Shown here: positions 51,648-60,011 of the stretch, piece after piece
How the letters are laid out: each line of letters opens with the position of its first letter
Numbering within the stretch: the first letter of the stretch is position 1
DNA from: Thermincola ferriacetica
GTDB taxonomy: Bacteria > Bacillota > Thermincolia > Thermincolales > Thermincolaceae
Direction of reading: 5' to 3'
DNA: 64,000 nt
Assembly (NCBI RefSeq): GCF_001263415.1
Contig: NZ_LGTE01000001.1
Coordinates: 62,001-126,000, forward strand
Notes under the pieces: model-generated
The model's input: the letters and a program-made list of their open reading frames with translations, nothing else
Told to the model about the DNA's origin: nothing
The model's database searches: none
Program-made: the position numbers and the translations under genes

Positions 51648-53594
51648 ATGCCTAATTATGGATTTGTCAGGGTTGGCGCTGCAACACCCAAACTAAGAGT
51701 TGCCGATCCGGCCTATAACATATCAGAAATATTAAAAATCGTAAAAGAAGCCGACGAAAAAAATGTAGCGGTTTTGGTTTTCCCCGAATTGTCCATTACC
51801 GGGTATACCTGCGCTGATTTATTCGGGCAAAAACTTCTGTTGGAGAAAGCCGTGGAGTTTTTAGGCGAACTTTTGCAGCAAACGGAAACGCTGGATGTTT
51901 TAACAATTGTAGGCCTGCCTTTAATGGTGGAACATAAGTTGTTTAACTGCGGGGTAGCTGTACACCGGGGACGGATCTTGGGGGCGGTTCCGAAGATTCA
52001 TTTACCTAATTACAAAGAATTTTATGAAAAGCGCTGGTTTACTTCCGGCCATGTTCTCGGACAAAGTGTTTCGGAGATTAACCTGCTAGGTCAGTATGTG
52101 CCCTGTGGAAGGATTATGATAAAAGCAGAAAAACCAAGCTTTTTGTTAGGTATGGAAATCTGTGAGGATTTATGGGCAGTTATCCCGCCCAGTTCTTATC
52201 TGGCTTTAAATGGCGCTGATATCATAGCCAACCTTTCTGCCGGCAACGAACTGGTAAGTAAGGCTGATTACAGGCGTCAACTGATACTTCAACAGAGCGC
52301 ACGGTGCATGTGCGGTTATATTTATGCTTCGGCCGGGGTTTACGAATCTACCACAGACTTGGTTTTTGGCGGACACAATATGATTGCTGAAAACGGCATC
52401 TTATTAAAAGAGTCCGAACGTTTCAAAAGGGACAGTTCCTTGATTCTTTCAGAGATTGATGTTGAAAGGCTGGCATCAGAAAGGATGCTTAACAAGACAT
52501 ATGCGGATAACTACGAAATAAATGCTGGCTCTCGAAATTTTGTTATTGTAAAAACAGAATTCCTTAAAGAATATAATATAGAAGATATAGGGCTGGAACG
52601 GCCAGTGCCGCCTTATCCTTTTGTGCCGGGCAACCCGGCGACTGTAGAAGAAAGGTGCCGCGAAATTTTCAACATCCAAGTGGCCGGTTTGGCCAAAAGG
52701 TTACAACATACCAATATGAAGCACGTTGTTTTGGGGATATCCGGGGGTCTTGATTCCACTCTGGCCCTTTTGGTAACGGCCCAGACCTTTGACACATTGC
52801 ATTTACCGGCGGAAAACATTATAGCTATAACCATGCCGGGGTTTGGAACAACGGATATCACTTATACCAATGCCCTGGATTTGATGAAGGCCCTGCATGT
52901 CACTATCAGGGAAATCGATATTAAACCGGCCTGCCTGCAGCACTTTAAAGACATTGGCCATAATGCGCAGGACCTGGATATTACTTACGAAAATGTGCAG
53001 GCCCGAGAACGGACACAGATACTGATGGATATAGCCAATAACATCGGCGGTCTGGTCGTTGGCACCGGGGACTTGTCGGAACTGGCTTTGGGTTGGGCTA
53101 CTTATAACGGTGACCATATGTCCATGTATTCTGTAAACTGTAGTATACCCAAAACATTGGTAAAATTTCTGGTGCGGTGGGTAGCCGACAACATAGTAAA
53201 CGAACAGACGGCCGAAGTTCTCCAAAAGGTCCTGAATACGCCTATTAGCCCCGAACTGTTGCCGCCGGATACTTCCGGCACGATAGCACAGAAAACGGAA
53301 GACCTTATCGGACCTTATGAGCTGCATGATTTTTTCCTGTACTATACAGTCAGGTTTGGCATGCATCCGAAAAAAGTACTTTTCCTGGCTGATTGTGCCT
53401 TTAAAGAGAAATATAGCCGGGAAGAAATAAAGAAATGGTTAAAGGTCTTTTATAATAGGTTTTTCAGCCAGCAATTTAAACGTTCATGTTTACCTGATGG
53501 GCCCAAGGTAGGGACTGTCAGCCTGTCACCGAGGGGCGACTGGCGTATGCCGAGTGATGCGGAAGTTCGCCTCTGGCTGGCAGAATTAGACTAA
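51648..53594 (+). CDS. nadE: Glutamine-dependent NAD+ synthetase
   Basis: Makes NAD from deamido-NAD, ATP and glutamine. 648 residues in two domains. Residues ~1-280 are a nitrilase-type glutaminase with catalytic Glu (VFPELSITGYTC), Lys (VPKIHLPNYKEFYEKRWF) and Cys (GMEICEDLW). Residues ~330-648 are the synthetase with the PP-loop GISGGLDSTLALL and GTGDLSELALGWATYNGDHMSMY. ATG 51648 follows AAAGAGGG. A start at 51597 is less likely. Confidence 0.96.
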   Translation: MPNYGFVRVGAATPKLRVADPAYNISEILKIVKEADEKNVAVLVFPELSITGYTCADLFGQKLLLEKAVEFLGELLQQTETLDVLTIVGLPLMVEHKLFNCGVAVHRGRILGAVPKIHLPNYKEFYEKRWFTSGHVLGQSVSEINLLGQYVPCGRIMIKAEKPSFLLGMEICEDLWAVIPPSSYLALNGADIIANLSAGNELVSKADYRRQLILQQSARCMCGYIYASAGVYESTTDLVFGGHNMIAENGILLKESERFKRDSSLILSEIDVERLASERMLNKTYADNYEINAGSRNFVIVKTEFLKEYNIEDIGLERPVPPYPFVPGNPATVEERCREIFNIQVAGLAKRLQHTNMKHVVLGISGGLDSTLALLVTAQTFDTLHLPAENIIAITMPGFGTTDITYTNALDLMKALHVTIREIDIKPACLQHFKDIGHNAQDLDITYENVQARERTQILMDIANNIGGLVVGTGDLSELALGWATYNGDHMSMYSVNCSIPKTLVKFLVRWVADNIVNEQTAEVLQKVLNTPISPELLPPDTSGTIAQKTEDLIGPYELHDFFLYYTVRFGMHPKKVLFLADCAFKEKYSREEIKKWLKVFYNRFFSQQFKRSCLPDGPKVGTVSLSPRGDWRMPSDAEVRLWLAELD

Positions 53595-53695
53595 TGGTGA
53601 TACGGCCTCATCCGAACCTTCTGTAGTGCTGGTTACGACATAGTAACGGTCACTGCTATTCAAGGTGCAAAAACAAAAAACAGCCCATGATTTGG

Positions 53696-53729
53696 GCAAC
53701 AAAAAAAGGGCTGCAAGCCCTTGTTTTTC
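53696..53729. terminator. Bidirectional terminator between nadE and tRNA-Leu
   Basis: AAGGGCT 53706-53712 pairs with AGCCCTT 53716-53722 around GCA. T-rich tracts follow on both strands (GTTTTT on plus, TTTTTTTGTT on minus). Confidence 0.8.
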
Positions 53730-53733
53730 TAAA

Positions 53734-53820
53734 TGGTGCGGTCGAAGGGACTTGAACCCCCACAGGCCAATGCCCACTAGAACCTGAATCTAGCGCGTCT
53801 GCCAATTCCGCCACGACCGC
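53734..53820 (-). tRNA. tRNA-Leu (anticodon CAG)
   Basis: Minus strand, 87 nt with encoded CCA. Acceptor GCGGTCG/CGACCGC, anticodon loop TTCAGGT between CTAGA and TCTAG, long variable arm, T arm GGGGGTTCAAGTCCC. Confidence 0.95.
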
Positions 53821-53836
53821 GTTTGATACATAAACG

Positions 53837-53865
53837 ATAATAGCACAAACGAAACAAAAAGTCAA
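53837..53865 (-). promoter_or_regulatory. Promoter of tRNA-Leu
   Basis: Minus-strand TTGACT (53865-53860), 17-base spacer, TATTAT (53842-53837), 17 bases from the tRNA 5' end. Confidence 0.8.
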
Positions 53866-53982
53866 TATTAACGATGTCTGGTAAGTTCAACTTTTATCAC
53901 TATTTTTTTCATGGACGAGAATTTTTTATGGTTCCTGTGGAAGACTAAGTTGGGAACACCAGTATTACAGGGAGGTGATAGC

Positions 53983-54141
53983 TTGGTCAGACGGGTTGTG
54001 GGCAGAATTAGCAGGGAGATGCAGAAAGAAAGTGTGGACTACAAAGGACCGAAAACTCAAACCGGAGCGAGGCTTCGTTCCAATCGAACGGTGAGGTCCC
54101 CCAGGTCATCAGGTATCGGGCCCTATTATAGAGACGAATGA
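53983..54141 (+). CDS. Small basic protein of unknown function
   Basis: 52 residues from TTG 53983, which follows a very strong GGGAGGTGATAG site. The product is Arg/Ser-rich and soluble, starting VRRVVGRISREMQK and ending GIGPYYRDE. The frame is open upstream to 53911, but nothing there has a ribosome site. No family recognised; the quality of the ribosome site is the main argument for a real gene. Confidence 0.5.
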   Translation: MVRRVVGRISREMQKESVDYKGPKTQTGARLRSNRTVRSPRSSGIGPYYRDE

Positions 54142-54191
54142 ATATAGTTGGGATAGAGCCAGGAGTATCCTGGTTAATATCGATAAAAAAC

Positions 54192-54260
54192 AGGCTGTAG
54201 AACGGAGATTGCGGTTGGATGGCGCAACAAACAGTTTTCTCCTCTACGGCTTATTTTTTT
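54192..54260 (+). terminator. Probable terminator after the small basic protein gene
   Basis: GGCTGTAGA..GGAGA (from 54193) can pair with TCTCC.TCTACGGC (to 54250), followed by TTATTTTTTT. The loop is long (~40 bases). A small CCAGGA/TCCTGG hairpin lies at 54159-54173. Nothing else is recognised between this and 54394. Confidence 0.5.
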
Positions 54261-54393
54261 GTAGGTATTTATGGAAGATAAAATAATCTTTGCGGTCTGA
54301 TTGTTAATTTATAATTACCTTGGCCAAAAAGCACATTTAAGTTGAGGGATGCGTATACTAAGGAAGGGCGGGGTCCGGTTAGGAGGTTTTAAT

Positions 54394-54657
54394 ATGAGTT
54401 TTATAGAGGACTTGACCAGTTGCCTGCAGGAAGAAAACAATGCCGTTATCGATTACCTACACTTGGCTGCCAATGCGCCTGACGAGGTATCCAGAAGAGT
54501 TATTCTTCGCATTAGTAGGGAAAAACAACGACATGCCGATTTTCTTGCCTGGCTGTTAGAAGGTTGCGAAAAGAGCTGCGCGAAGGCTCAGGATGAAGAT
54601 AAACAGGACAAAAATGCTCGTCCGAGGTCTAGGGTACAAAGAACTCTTAAAAAGTAA
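54394..54657 (+). CDS. Small ferritin/rubrerythrin-like two-helix protein
   Basis: 87 residues. Two long helices, FIEDLTSCLQEENNAVIDYLHLAAN and EVSRRVILRISREKQRHADFLAWLL, with Glu and His spaced as in rubrerythrin-type di-iron helices (E-N-x...E-x-x-x-H). This is half the number of helices of a normal ferritin fold, so it would have to dimerise. A basic tail follows. ATG 54394 follows TTAGGAGG. Iron binding is inference; it could be a structural remnant of this fold. Confidence 0.6.
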   Translation: MSFIEDLTSCLQEENNAVIDYLHLAANAPDEVSRRVILRISREKQRHADFLAWLLEGCEKSCAKAQDEDKQDKNARPRSRVQRTLKK

Positions 54658-54691
54658 TTTAATCACAAAGTTTAAAGAGCTACCATGACAA

Positions 54692-54717
54692 AAAAACAGG
54701 TCTTAAGACCTGTTTTT
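54692..54717. terminator. Bidirectional terminator (perfect palindrome)
   Basis: AAAAACAGGTCTT 54692-54704 is the exact inverted repeat of AAGACCTGTTTTT 54705-54717. It serves the plus-strand ferritin-like gene and the minus-strand tRNA operon. Confidence 0.85.
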
Positions 54718-54726
54718 GTATTCTTA

Positions 54727-54802
54727 TGGCTGGGGCGGCTGGACTCGAACCAACGCATGCGGGAGTCAAAGTCCCGTGCCTTACCAACTTGGCTACGCCC
54801 CA
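54727..54802 (-). tRNA. tRNA-Gln (anticodon TTG)
   Basis: Minus strand, 76 nt, CCA encoded. Acceptor TGGGGCG/CGCCCCA, anticodon loop CTTTGAC between CGGGA and TCCCG, T arm GTTGGTTCGAGTCCAGC. Confidence 0.95.
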
Positions 54803-54880
54803 ATGTGGAGTTATCAGTAAGCTGTAAGCTGTAAGCTGTAAGCACTGTTAACTACCAACTGTTAACTTTCAACTAATAAA
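54803..54880. repeat. Short tandem repeats between tRNA-Gln and tRNA-Tyr
   Basis: CTGTAAG is repeated three times (~54823-54842), then ACTGTTAACTACCA and ACTGTTAACTTTCA follow. It belongs to the same AACTGTTAACT-type family as the longer array at 54973-55118. Confidence 0.8.
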
Positions 54881-54966
54881 TGGTGGAGGGAGAAGGATTC
54901 GAACCTTCGAAGGCTGTGCCGGCAGATTTACAGTCTGCTCCCTTTGACCAACTCGGGCATCCCTCC
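54881..54966 (-). tRNA. tRNA-Tyr (anticodon GTA)
   Basis: Minus strand, 86 nt, CCA encoded. Acceptor GGAGGGA/TCCCTCC, anticodon loop CTGTAAA between GCAGA and TCTGC, long variable arm, T arm GAAGGTTCGAATCCTTC. Confidence 0.95.
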
Positions 54967-54972
54967 GTGAAT

Positions 54973-55118
54973 AGCAGTTGTTAGTTAACAGTTATTAGTT
55001 GGCAGTTATTAGTTAACAGTTATTAGTTAACAGTTATTAGTTGACAGTTATTAGTTGATAGTACTAACTATAAACTATTGACTGTTAACTGTAAACTGTA
55101 AACTGTTGACTGTTAACT
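54973..55118. repeat. Array of ~14-bp tandem repeats between tRNA-Tyr and tRNA-Asp
   Basis: Six units of CAGTTATTAGTTAA type (~54975-55060) are followed by the complementary-looking series GACTGTTAACTGTAAACTGTAAACTG (~55078-55110). The two halves can pair into a long hairpin. There are no unique spacers, so it is not a CRISPR array. Confidence 0.85.
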
Positions 55119-55125
55119 AAAATAC

Positions 55126-55203
55126 TGGCGGAGCAGACGGGATTCGAACCCGCGACCTCCGGCGTGACAGGCCGGCATCCTAGACCGACTAGACCACTGC
55201 TCC
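55126..55203 (-). tRNA. tRNA-Asp (anticodon GTC)
   Basis: Minus strand, 78 nt, CCA encoded. Acceptor GGAGCAG/CTGCTCC, anticodon loop CTGTCAC between CCGGC and GCCGG, T arm GCGGGTTCGAATCCCGT. First gene of the tRNA-Asp/Tyr/Gln transcript. Confidence 0.95.
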
Positions 55204-55225
55204 GCATTTTTGAGCCACGAAATTC

Positions 55226-55254
55226 ATTATAATCAAATCTCCAGGGTTAGTCAA
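55226..55254 (-). promoter_or_regulatory. Promoter of the tRNA-Asp-Tyr-Gln transcript
   Basis: Minus-strand TTGACT (55254-55249), 17-base spacer, TATAAT (55231-55226). Confidence 0.85.
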
Positions 55255-55315
55255 GCATCAATTATTATTTTTCTATGGCTGTTACCAATATACTGATCGC
55301 CGGTTACCGGTCACT

Positions 55316-55347
55316 GAAAAAAAGAGGTCCAGTGTGTAACACTGGAC
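55316..55347 (-). terminator. Orphan terminator-like hairpin on the minus strand
   Basis: On the minus strand GTCCAGTGT and ACACTGGAC (55347-55339 and 55335-55327) form a perfect 9-bp stem with a 3-base loop, followed by CTCTTTTTTT. No gene precedes it on this strand. The remaining bases to 55538 are AT-rich with no convincing frame on either strand, so an unrecognised small RNA is possible. Confidence 0.5.
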
Positions 55348-55538
55348 GGGGAGAGATAGAACTCACCAAAGCGGAGTATCTATAGTTTTAACGTTTCAGC
55401 AAAAAATATACATGGTAGAACAAAAAACTTTAAAAATTTTTTTAGGGCGTTTTGCACAAGTAATCTGGGAAAACTTTGCATACTTAAGGGACTGGCCTAA
55501 TATATTATAGCGATGTACAAACGGGGAGGTTATCCGCA

Positions 55539-56753
55539 ATGAAATTTCGCCAATTATCTTTTATAGTATTGATATGTTTTGCAATTAACCTAATTTTAGG
55601 CGGTACCGGCTATGCTGCTCATGAGGGCCAGTCACAAAAAAACGAAGATACGGAAAAAGTGCTCAAACATGTCTTTTTTATTATTTTAGAAGGAGTGTCC
55701 AGTAAAGATCTAAGATCGGCTTATACGCCAAACATATCAGGAATTGCCGCCAGCGGAATACAAGGGTCGGCCATTGGGGTTCTGCCGGAAACAACGGAAG
55801 CTTTTCTGGTGGCACTGTTAAAAGGACAAATGCCTGAAGTAAATACGGGTAATGCTATCAGGAATGACCAGTTAGCTGTTGGGTCATTGCCGGCTCTTCT
55901 GGATAGCAGCGGGAGAAGCTCTGTATTTATAGACGACGGCAGAAAAAGTTTTGATGCGCTTTTCAGAGGTTTAAAGCGGTACCGGGTAAAAGAACAAATA
56001 AATATAAAAGAAATTGACCAGGCAGTTGTGGATTTAGCCATAGATAAATTTAGTCAGAAGCACCCCTTTTTTATGGGCTTAATTTTGCCGGGCACAGAAC
56101 TGACACGAAAAAGCCGTGATTCTACGACTAAGAAAACTATGGTCGCATTAAATAGAGCAGATGAACAAGTAGGTAAGCTCCTGCGGGAACTACGCAGCCA
56201 GGGATTATTTGAAAACAGTCTGATAGTCATTACAGGTTCGGCTACATATAATGACGCTGGGCAAGGGGATTGGACTATTGAAAACAATATGCTTCCTTTA
56301 ATCATGACAGGGCCGGGGCTAAAAACAGGGATACAGGCTCCTCCGGCGAGAATTATTGATGTTGCTCCAACTGTTGCCTTATTGGTAGGAGTATATTTAA
56401 ATCCGCATCCTGATGGGTTGGTCTTGTGGAATTTCTTACTAGCGGGAGAAGGATTTACGGAAGCCAATTTAATGAAGAAAAGATTGACGGAGCTTAGTTC
56501 TGCCCATATAGATTCGATAACTGAGATTTACAGGTTGAACCACGAAAAAGCCAGCATTAATATTGCCAAGGAGAGAATTAATAAAGAAAAGAGAGAGGTT
56601 GAAGATAAAATTAACAGAAAGCAGGAAGAAGTGAACAGGTTAAGATTCAAACTAAACGCATTTAAAATGACCGGCATAATGTTTCTTCTGGTTGTTGGAG
56701 CTGGTTACATTGTAGAATATTATATATTAAGAAGAAAATTTCTTATGTTTTAA
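55539..56753 (+). CDS. Secreted, C-terminally anchored alkaline-phosphatase-superfamily protein
   Basis: 404 residues. A signal peptide (~1-27) is followed by a phosphodiesterase/sulfatase-like domain (VFFIILEGVSSKDLRSAYTPNISGIAASGIQGSAIGVLPETTEAF; then FFMGLILPG, NSLIVITGSATYNDAG, PLIMTGPGLKTG, IIDVAPTVALLVGV). A coiled-coil stretch (~325-370, rich in KER) and a C-terminal membrane helix (~378-398) complete it. The usual metal-binding Asp/Thr at the start (GxDGxxxxxL) is altered to LEGVSS, and the usual D-H-G is replaced by GSATYND, so it may be catalytically inactive. Preceded by GGGGAGG. Confidence 0.8.
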   Translation: MKFRQLSFIVLICFAINLILGGTGYAAHEGQSQKNEDTEKVLKHVFFIILEGVSSKDLRSAYTPNISGIAASGIQGSAIGVLPETTEAFLVALLKGQMPEVNTGNAIRNDQLAVGSLPALLDSSGRSSVFIDDGRKSFDALFRGLKRYRVKEQINIKEIDQAVVDLAIDKFSQKHPFFMGLILPGTELTRKSRDSTTKKTMVALNRADEQVGKLLRELRSQGLFENSLIVITGSATYNDAGQGDWTIENNMLPLIMTGPGLKTGIQAPPARIIDVAPTVALLVGVYLNPHPDGLVLWNFLLAGEGFTEANLMKKRLTELSSAHIDSITEIYRLNHEKASINIAKERINKEKREVEDKINRKQEEVNRLRFKLNAFKMTGIMFLLVVGAGYIVEYYILRRKFLMF

Positions 56754-56772
56754 AGGTGAGACTCTTACCAGA

Positions 56773-56796
56773 TACCCCTCCGGGGTTTTTATTTTT
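56773..56796 (+). terminator. Terminator after the phosphatase-like gene
   Basis: ACCCC 56774-56778 pairs with GGGGT 56782-56786, followed by TTTTATTTTT. Confidence 0.75.
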
Positions 56797-57086
56797 CCGA
56801 AAGCGGTGGACATAGTGATTCTGTAAGGAAATGTGAACTAAATAACTTACATATTTTTTTACATGCGAGAAGGAATTTAGAATTTTCTGTCGAAATCCTC
56901 TTAGTATAACGCAAGAAATTACCTGAATAACGCAAAATTATCCCTTTAAATTTTCTTTACATCGAAGGAAGGAATTGAGTAAATTTTGTAGAAAAGTTAA
57001 AAATGTGTGAATATTTAAAAAAGACTAATCAATATATTTTTATGTACAATGTGTCCTATAATTTTCAGCATTGGGGTGAAGACATA
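56797..57086 (+). promoter_or_regulatory. Leader region of the CODH/ACS operon with a 9-bp direct repeat
   Basis: No gene is seen. ATAACGCAA occurs at 56906-56914 and again at 56927-56935, with starts 21 bp apart, i.e. on the same face of the helix. CTGTCGAA at 56887-56894 resembles a Spo0A box but such sites are expected by chance. TATAAT at ~57058 has no good -35. Regulator unknown. Confidence 0.45.
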
Positions 57087-57860
57087 ATGAAAATAGCAAT
57101 ATCTGGAAAAGGCGGCGTGGGGAAGACAACTGTCGCATCAACTCTAGTCAGGCTTTTTGCCGAAACTCATAATACCGTTTTTGCCGTTGATGCAGATCCC
57201 GACGCTTGTTTGGCTGCAGCAGTCGGAATTGACGACGAGCAAATCGAATCTGTAAAGCCTTTGGTTGAACTAAAGGAAGTAATTGATGAAAGGATGGGAA
57301 CAGGCGCTTTATATCCCATAAACCCAAAAGTGGACGATGTTCTGGATGATTATAGTATTCCATTGGGCAATATCAGGTTTTTGAGAATGGGCGCCATCAA
57401 GCAGGGTGGCTCTGCCTGTTACTGTCGGGAAAATAACTTTTTGAGCGCCGTTATGAGTGCGCTGTTACTTGATAAAGATGATGTCGTGGTGATGGACATG
57501 GGAGCCGGCATTGAACACCTCACCCGGGGGACGGCCAGAGGGGTTGATGTGATGCTGGTAGTGATTGAACCAAGTAAAAACAGTGTAAATACTGCCAAGA
57601 CAGTGAAGCAACTGGCAAAAGATTTAGGAATCGAAAAAGTCAGGTTTATTGGAAATAAGATAAGGAACCAAAAAGAAAAGGAATTTGTTCTGAACCAATT
57701 CGATGCCGATGAAATACTGGGTTTTATACCTTTTGACGATGACGTTTGGGAAAGTTCCATGGATAAAGGGCCAGCTGCTGAACCCGGGGGGGAACTTCTC
57801 CGGAACATGAAAAAAATTAAAGAAAAACTATTACAGGAGGTGGCGAAAGGAAGGGATTAG
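57087..57860 (+). CDS. cooC: CODH/ACS nickel-insertion ATPase (CooC/AcsF family)
   Basis: MinD/ArsA-type ATPase that loads nickel into CO dehydrogenase (CooC) or acetyl-CoA synthase (AcsF). 257 residues with P-loop KGGVGKTT near residue 9, VDADPDACLAAAVG, the conserved Cys pair in SACYC (residues ~110-120), VMDMGAGIEHLTRGTA (switch II) and VIEPSKNSVNTA. ATG 57087 after GGGGTGAAG. First gene of the operon; whether it serves AcsA or AcsB cannot be told from sequence alone. Confidence 0.93.
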   Translation: MKIAISGKGGVGKTTVASTLVRLFAETHNTVFAVDADPDACLAAAVGIDDEQIESVKPLVELKEVIDERMGTGALYPINPKVDDVLDDYSIPLGNIRFLRMGAIKQGGSACYCRENNFLSAVMSALLLDKDDVVVMDMGAGIEHLTRGTARGVDVMLVVIEPSKNSVNTAKTVKQLAKDLGIEKVRFIGNKIRNQKEKEFVLNQFDADEILGFIPFDDDVWESSMDKGPAAEPGGELLRNMKKIKEKLLQEVAKGRD

Positions 57861-57960
57861 GAGGACAAAAGGCGAATTACTTTCTTCATAACACTATTTA
57901 TTTTTTTAATGTGTAGGGGTGAAGGGAAAGCCAAAAAAATTATTAAGGAGGTTAAAGTTA

Positions 57961-59979
57961 ATGCCAAGATTTAGAGATTCAAAACACACCCATTTTCCGT
58001 CAGATGCTCCAAGAGTGTTTGAGCCTAAAAACGTAAAACGCTCAAAAGATCCTGCTGTTCTTGAAATGATTGAAAAGACGCAGGAAAAAGGCATTATTAC
58101 CGCTTTTGATCGGGCTGTTGCCCAACAACCGCAATGCCAATTTGGATACAAAGGTACTTGCTGCCGGTTCTGTATGATGGGCCCCTGCCGGGTAACCGCT
58201 GATACAGGTCCGAAGAGCAAAGGTATTTGTGGCGCTGACGCCTGGACAATCGCTGCCCGGAGTACGGGTACAATGTTGTTAACCGGTACCGGTGCCCACT
58301 GTGAACATGCCCGCCATATTGCGGAAACTGTTTTGGAAGTGACGGAAGGAAAAGCTGCCGATTATAAGATTACTGATACCAAGAAGCTGCATAAAGTGGC
58401 TAAGCGTCAGGGTATTGAAACCGAAGGTAAGTCCGATACGGAAATTGCCAAAGAGCTGGCCGAACAGGCTCTTGATGATTTCCGTCTGCTTACCGGCGAA
58501 GGTGGCTGTAAGTTCTTCCTCAACACCGTTACTAAAGGCAGGGTTGAGAAGGCTGAAGCTTGCGGTATTGTACCGAACGGTATCCAGTCTGCTATGGCTG
58601 ACTTGTTGGCTCAGGCTCATGTCGGACAGGATAACGACCCGGTAAACATTACTTTTAGCGCTCTGCGCTCTGCGTTGGCGGATTATACCGGAATGCATAT
58701 AGGTACCGATTTCTCCGATATTCTGTTTGGGACTCCCGCCCCGGTTCTTTCTGAAGCTAACCTTGGTGTAATAGATAAAGATAAAGTTAACATCATTCTC
58801 CACGGTCATAACCCACTGTTAAGCGAAATGATTGTTGCGGCAGCCCGTGAACTTGAGGGAGAGGCAAAGGAAGCCGGTGCCGCCGGTATTCAGTTAGCCG
58901 GTATATGCTGTACCGGAAACGAAGTTCTGATGCGTCAGGGTGTACCTATCGCAACAGGCTTCAGTTCTCAGGAAATGGCTATTGCTACCGGTGCTGTAGA
59001 TGCTATGGTTGTGGACGTTCAGTGTATCATGCCTGGTTTAACAACCATTGCCAAGTGCTTCCATACTCAAATCATAACTACGCAGTCAATTGCCAAGCTG
59101 CCCGGAACAGCCCATGTTCCGTTTAATGTTGAAACGGCTATGGAAGACGCCAAAGAAATAGTTCGGATGGCTATCGCAAACTTCAAGAACCGTGATCAAA
59201 GCCAGGTACACATTCCGAATGTTAAATACAAAGCCGCTGCCGGCTTCAGCTTAGAAGCAATTTACGATCTCTTTGCAACTATAAACCCTGAAAGACCCGT
59301 GAAGGTTCTTACCGATGCCATTCTGTCCGGACAACTGAAAGGTGTTGCCCTCTTTGCAGGTTGCAATAACCTGAAAGGTGTGCAGGACGAAAACCATACC
59401 GGTATTATCCTGGAACTCCTCAAAAACGATGTATTCGTAATTTCCACCGGGTGTGCAGCTCAATCTGCTGCTAGGTTCGGCATAATGGATCCTGATAAAC
59501 GAGACGAGTTTGTTGGCGAAGGCCTGAAGGCATTCCTGAGCCAGTTTGACAACAAGGCTGGTCTGAAAGGTAAAGTGCCTGCCGTTCTCCACATGGGATC
59601 CTGTGTTGACAATACCAGGGCTTCGGACCTCCTGATGGATATGGCTAATGAATTAGGTGTAGACACTCCGAAGGTTCCGTTTGTGGCTTCTGCACCTGAA
59701 GCTATGTCCGGAAAAGCAGTTGCTATTGGATGCTGGGCGGTAACTCTGGGCCTGCCGACTCATGTTGGTGTACTGCCGCCGGTAGAAGGCAGCGACCTGT
59801 TCTTCAGTATTTGTACCCAGATTGCCAGCGACGTTTACGGCGGTTACTTCATCTTTGAAGTAGACCATAAAGTTGCTGCCGAAAAACTTCTCAGCGCATT
59901 AGAGTACAGGACCTGGAAACTTGGCGTCCACAAAGCTACTGCCGAGAAATTCGAAACCAGTCTGTGCCAGAATTACTAA
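57961..59979 (+). CDS. acsA: CO dehydrogenase catalytic subunit
   Basis: Ni-Fe-S enzyme interconverting CO and CO2; in the CODH/ACS complex it supplies CO to AcsB. 672 residues. D-cluster Cys59 and Cys67; B-cluster Cys68, 71, 76 and 90 in CCRFCMMGPC and GICGADAW, with exactly the spacing of characterised CooS proteins. C-cluster region with GICCTGNE, ALFAGCNN and STGCAAQSA, and GTGAHCEHARH near the start. ATG 57961 follows TTAAGGAGG. Confidence 0.96.
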   Translation: MPRFRDSKHTHFPSDAPRVFEPKNVKRSKDPAVLEMIEKTQEKGIITAFDRAVAQQPQCQFGYKGTCCRFCMMGPCRVTADTGPKSKGICGADAWTIAARSTGTMLLTGTGAHCEHARHIAETVLEVTEGKAADYKITDTKKLHKVAKRQGIETEGKSDTEIAKELAEQALDDFRLLTGEGGCKFFLNTVTKGRVEKAEACGIVPNGIQSAMADLLAQAHVGQDNDPVNITFSALRSALADYTGMHIGTDFSDILFGTPAPVLSEANLGVIDKDKVNIILHGHNPLLSEMIVAAARELEGEAKEAGAAGIQLAGICCTGNEVLMRQGVPIATGFSSQEMAIATGAVDAMVVDVQCIMPGLTTIAKCFHTQIITTQSIAKLPGTAHVPFNVETAMEDAKEIVRMAIANFKNRDQSQVHIPNVKYKAAAGFSLEAIYDLFATINPERPVKVLTDAILSGQLKGVALFAGCNNLKGVQDENHTGIILELLKNDVFVISTGCAAQSAARFGIMDPDKRDEFVGEGLKAFLSQFDNKAGLKGKVPAVLHMGSCVDNTRASDLLMDMANELGVDTPKVPFVASAPEAMSGKAVAIGCWAVTLGLPTHVGVLPPVEGSDLFFSICTQIASDVYGGYFIFEVDHKVAAEKLLSALEYRTWKLGVHKATAEKFETSLCQNY

Positions 59980-60011
59980 TGTAATTTCCCAAATCGAAAG
60001 GAGGAACACGA

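Noticed and set aside
54973-55118. CRISPR array
   Set aside because: The ~14-base units are directly adjacent with no unique spacers, and no cas gene is present.
7542-56894. Spo0A-box-like motifs (TTGTCGAA or TGTCGAA) at 7542, 12264, 21099, 45771 and 56888
   Set aside because: A 7-8 base motif is expected several times by chance in 64 kb on both strands; only the one before the Spo0E-like gene has any context support.
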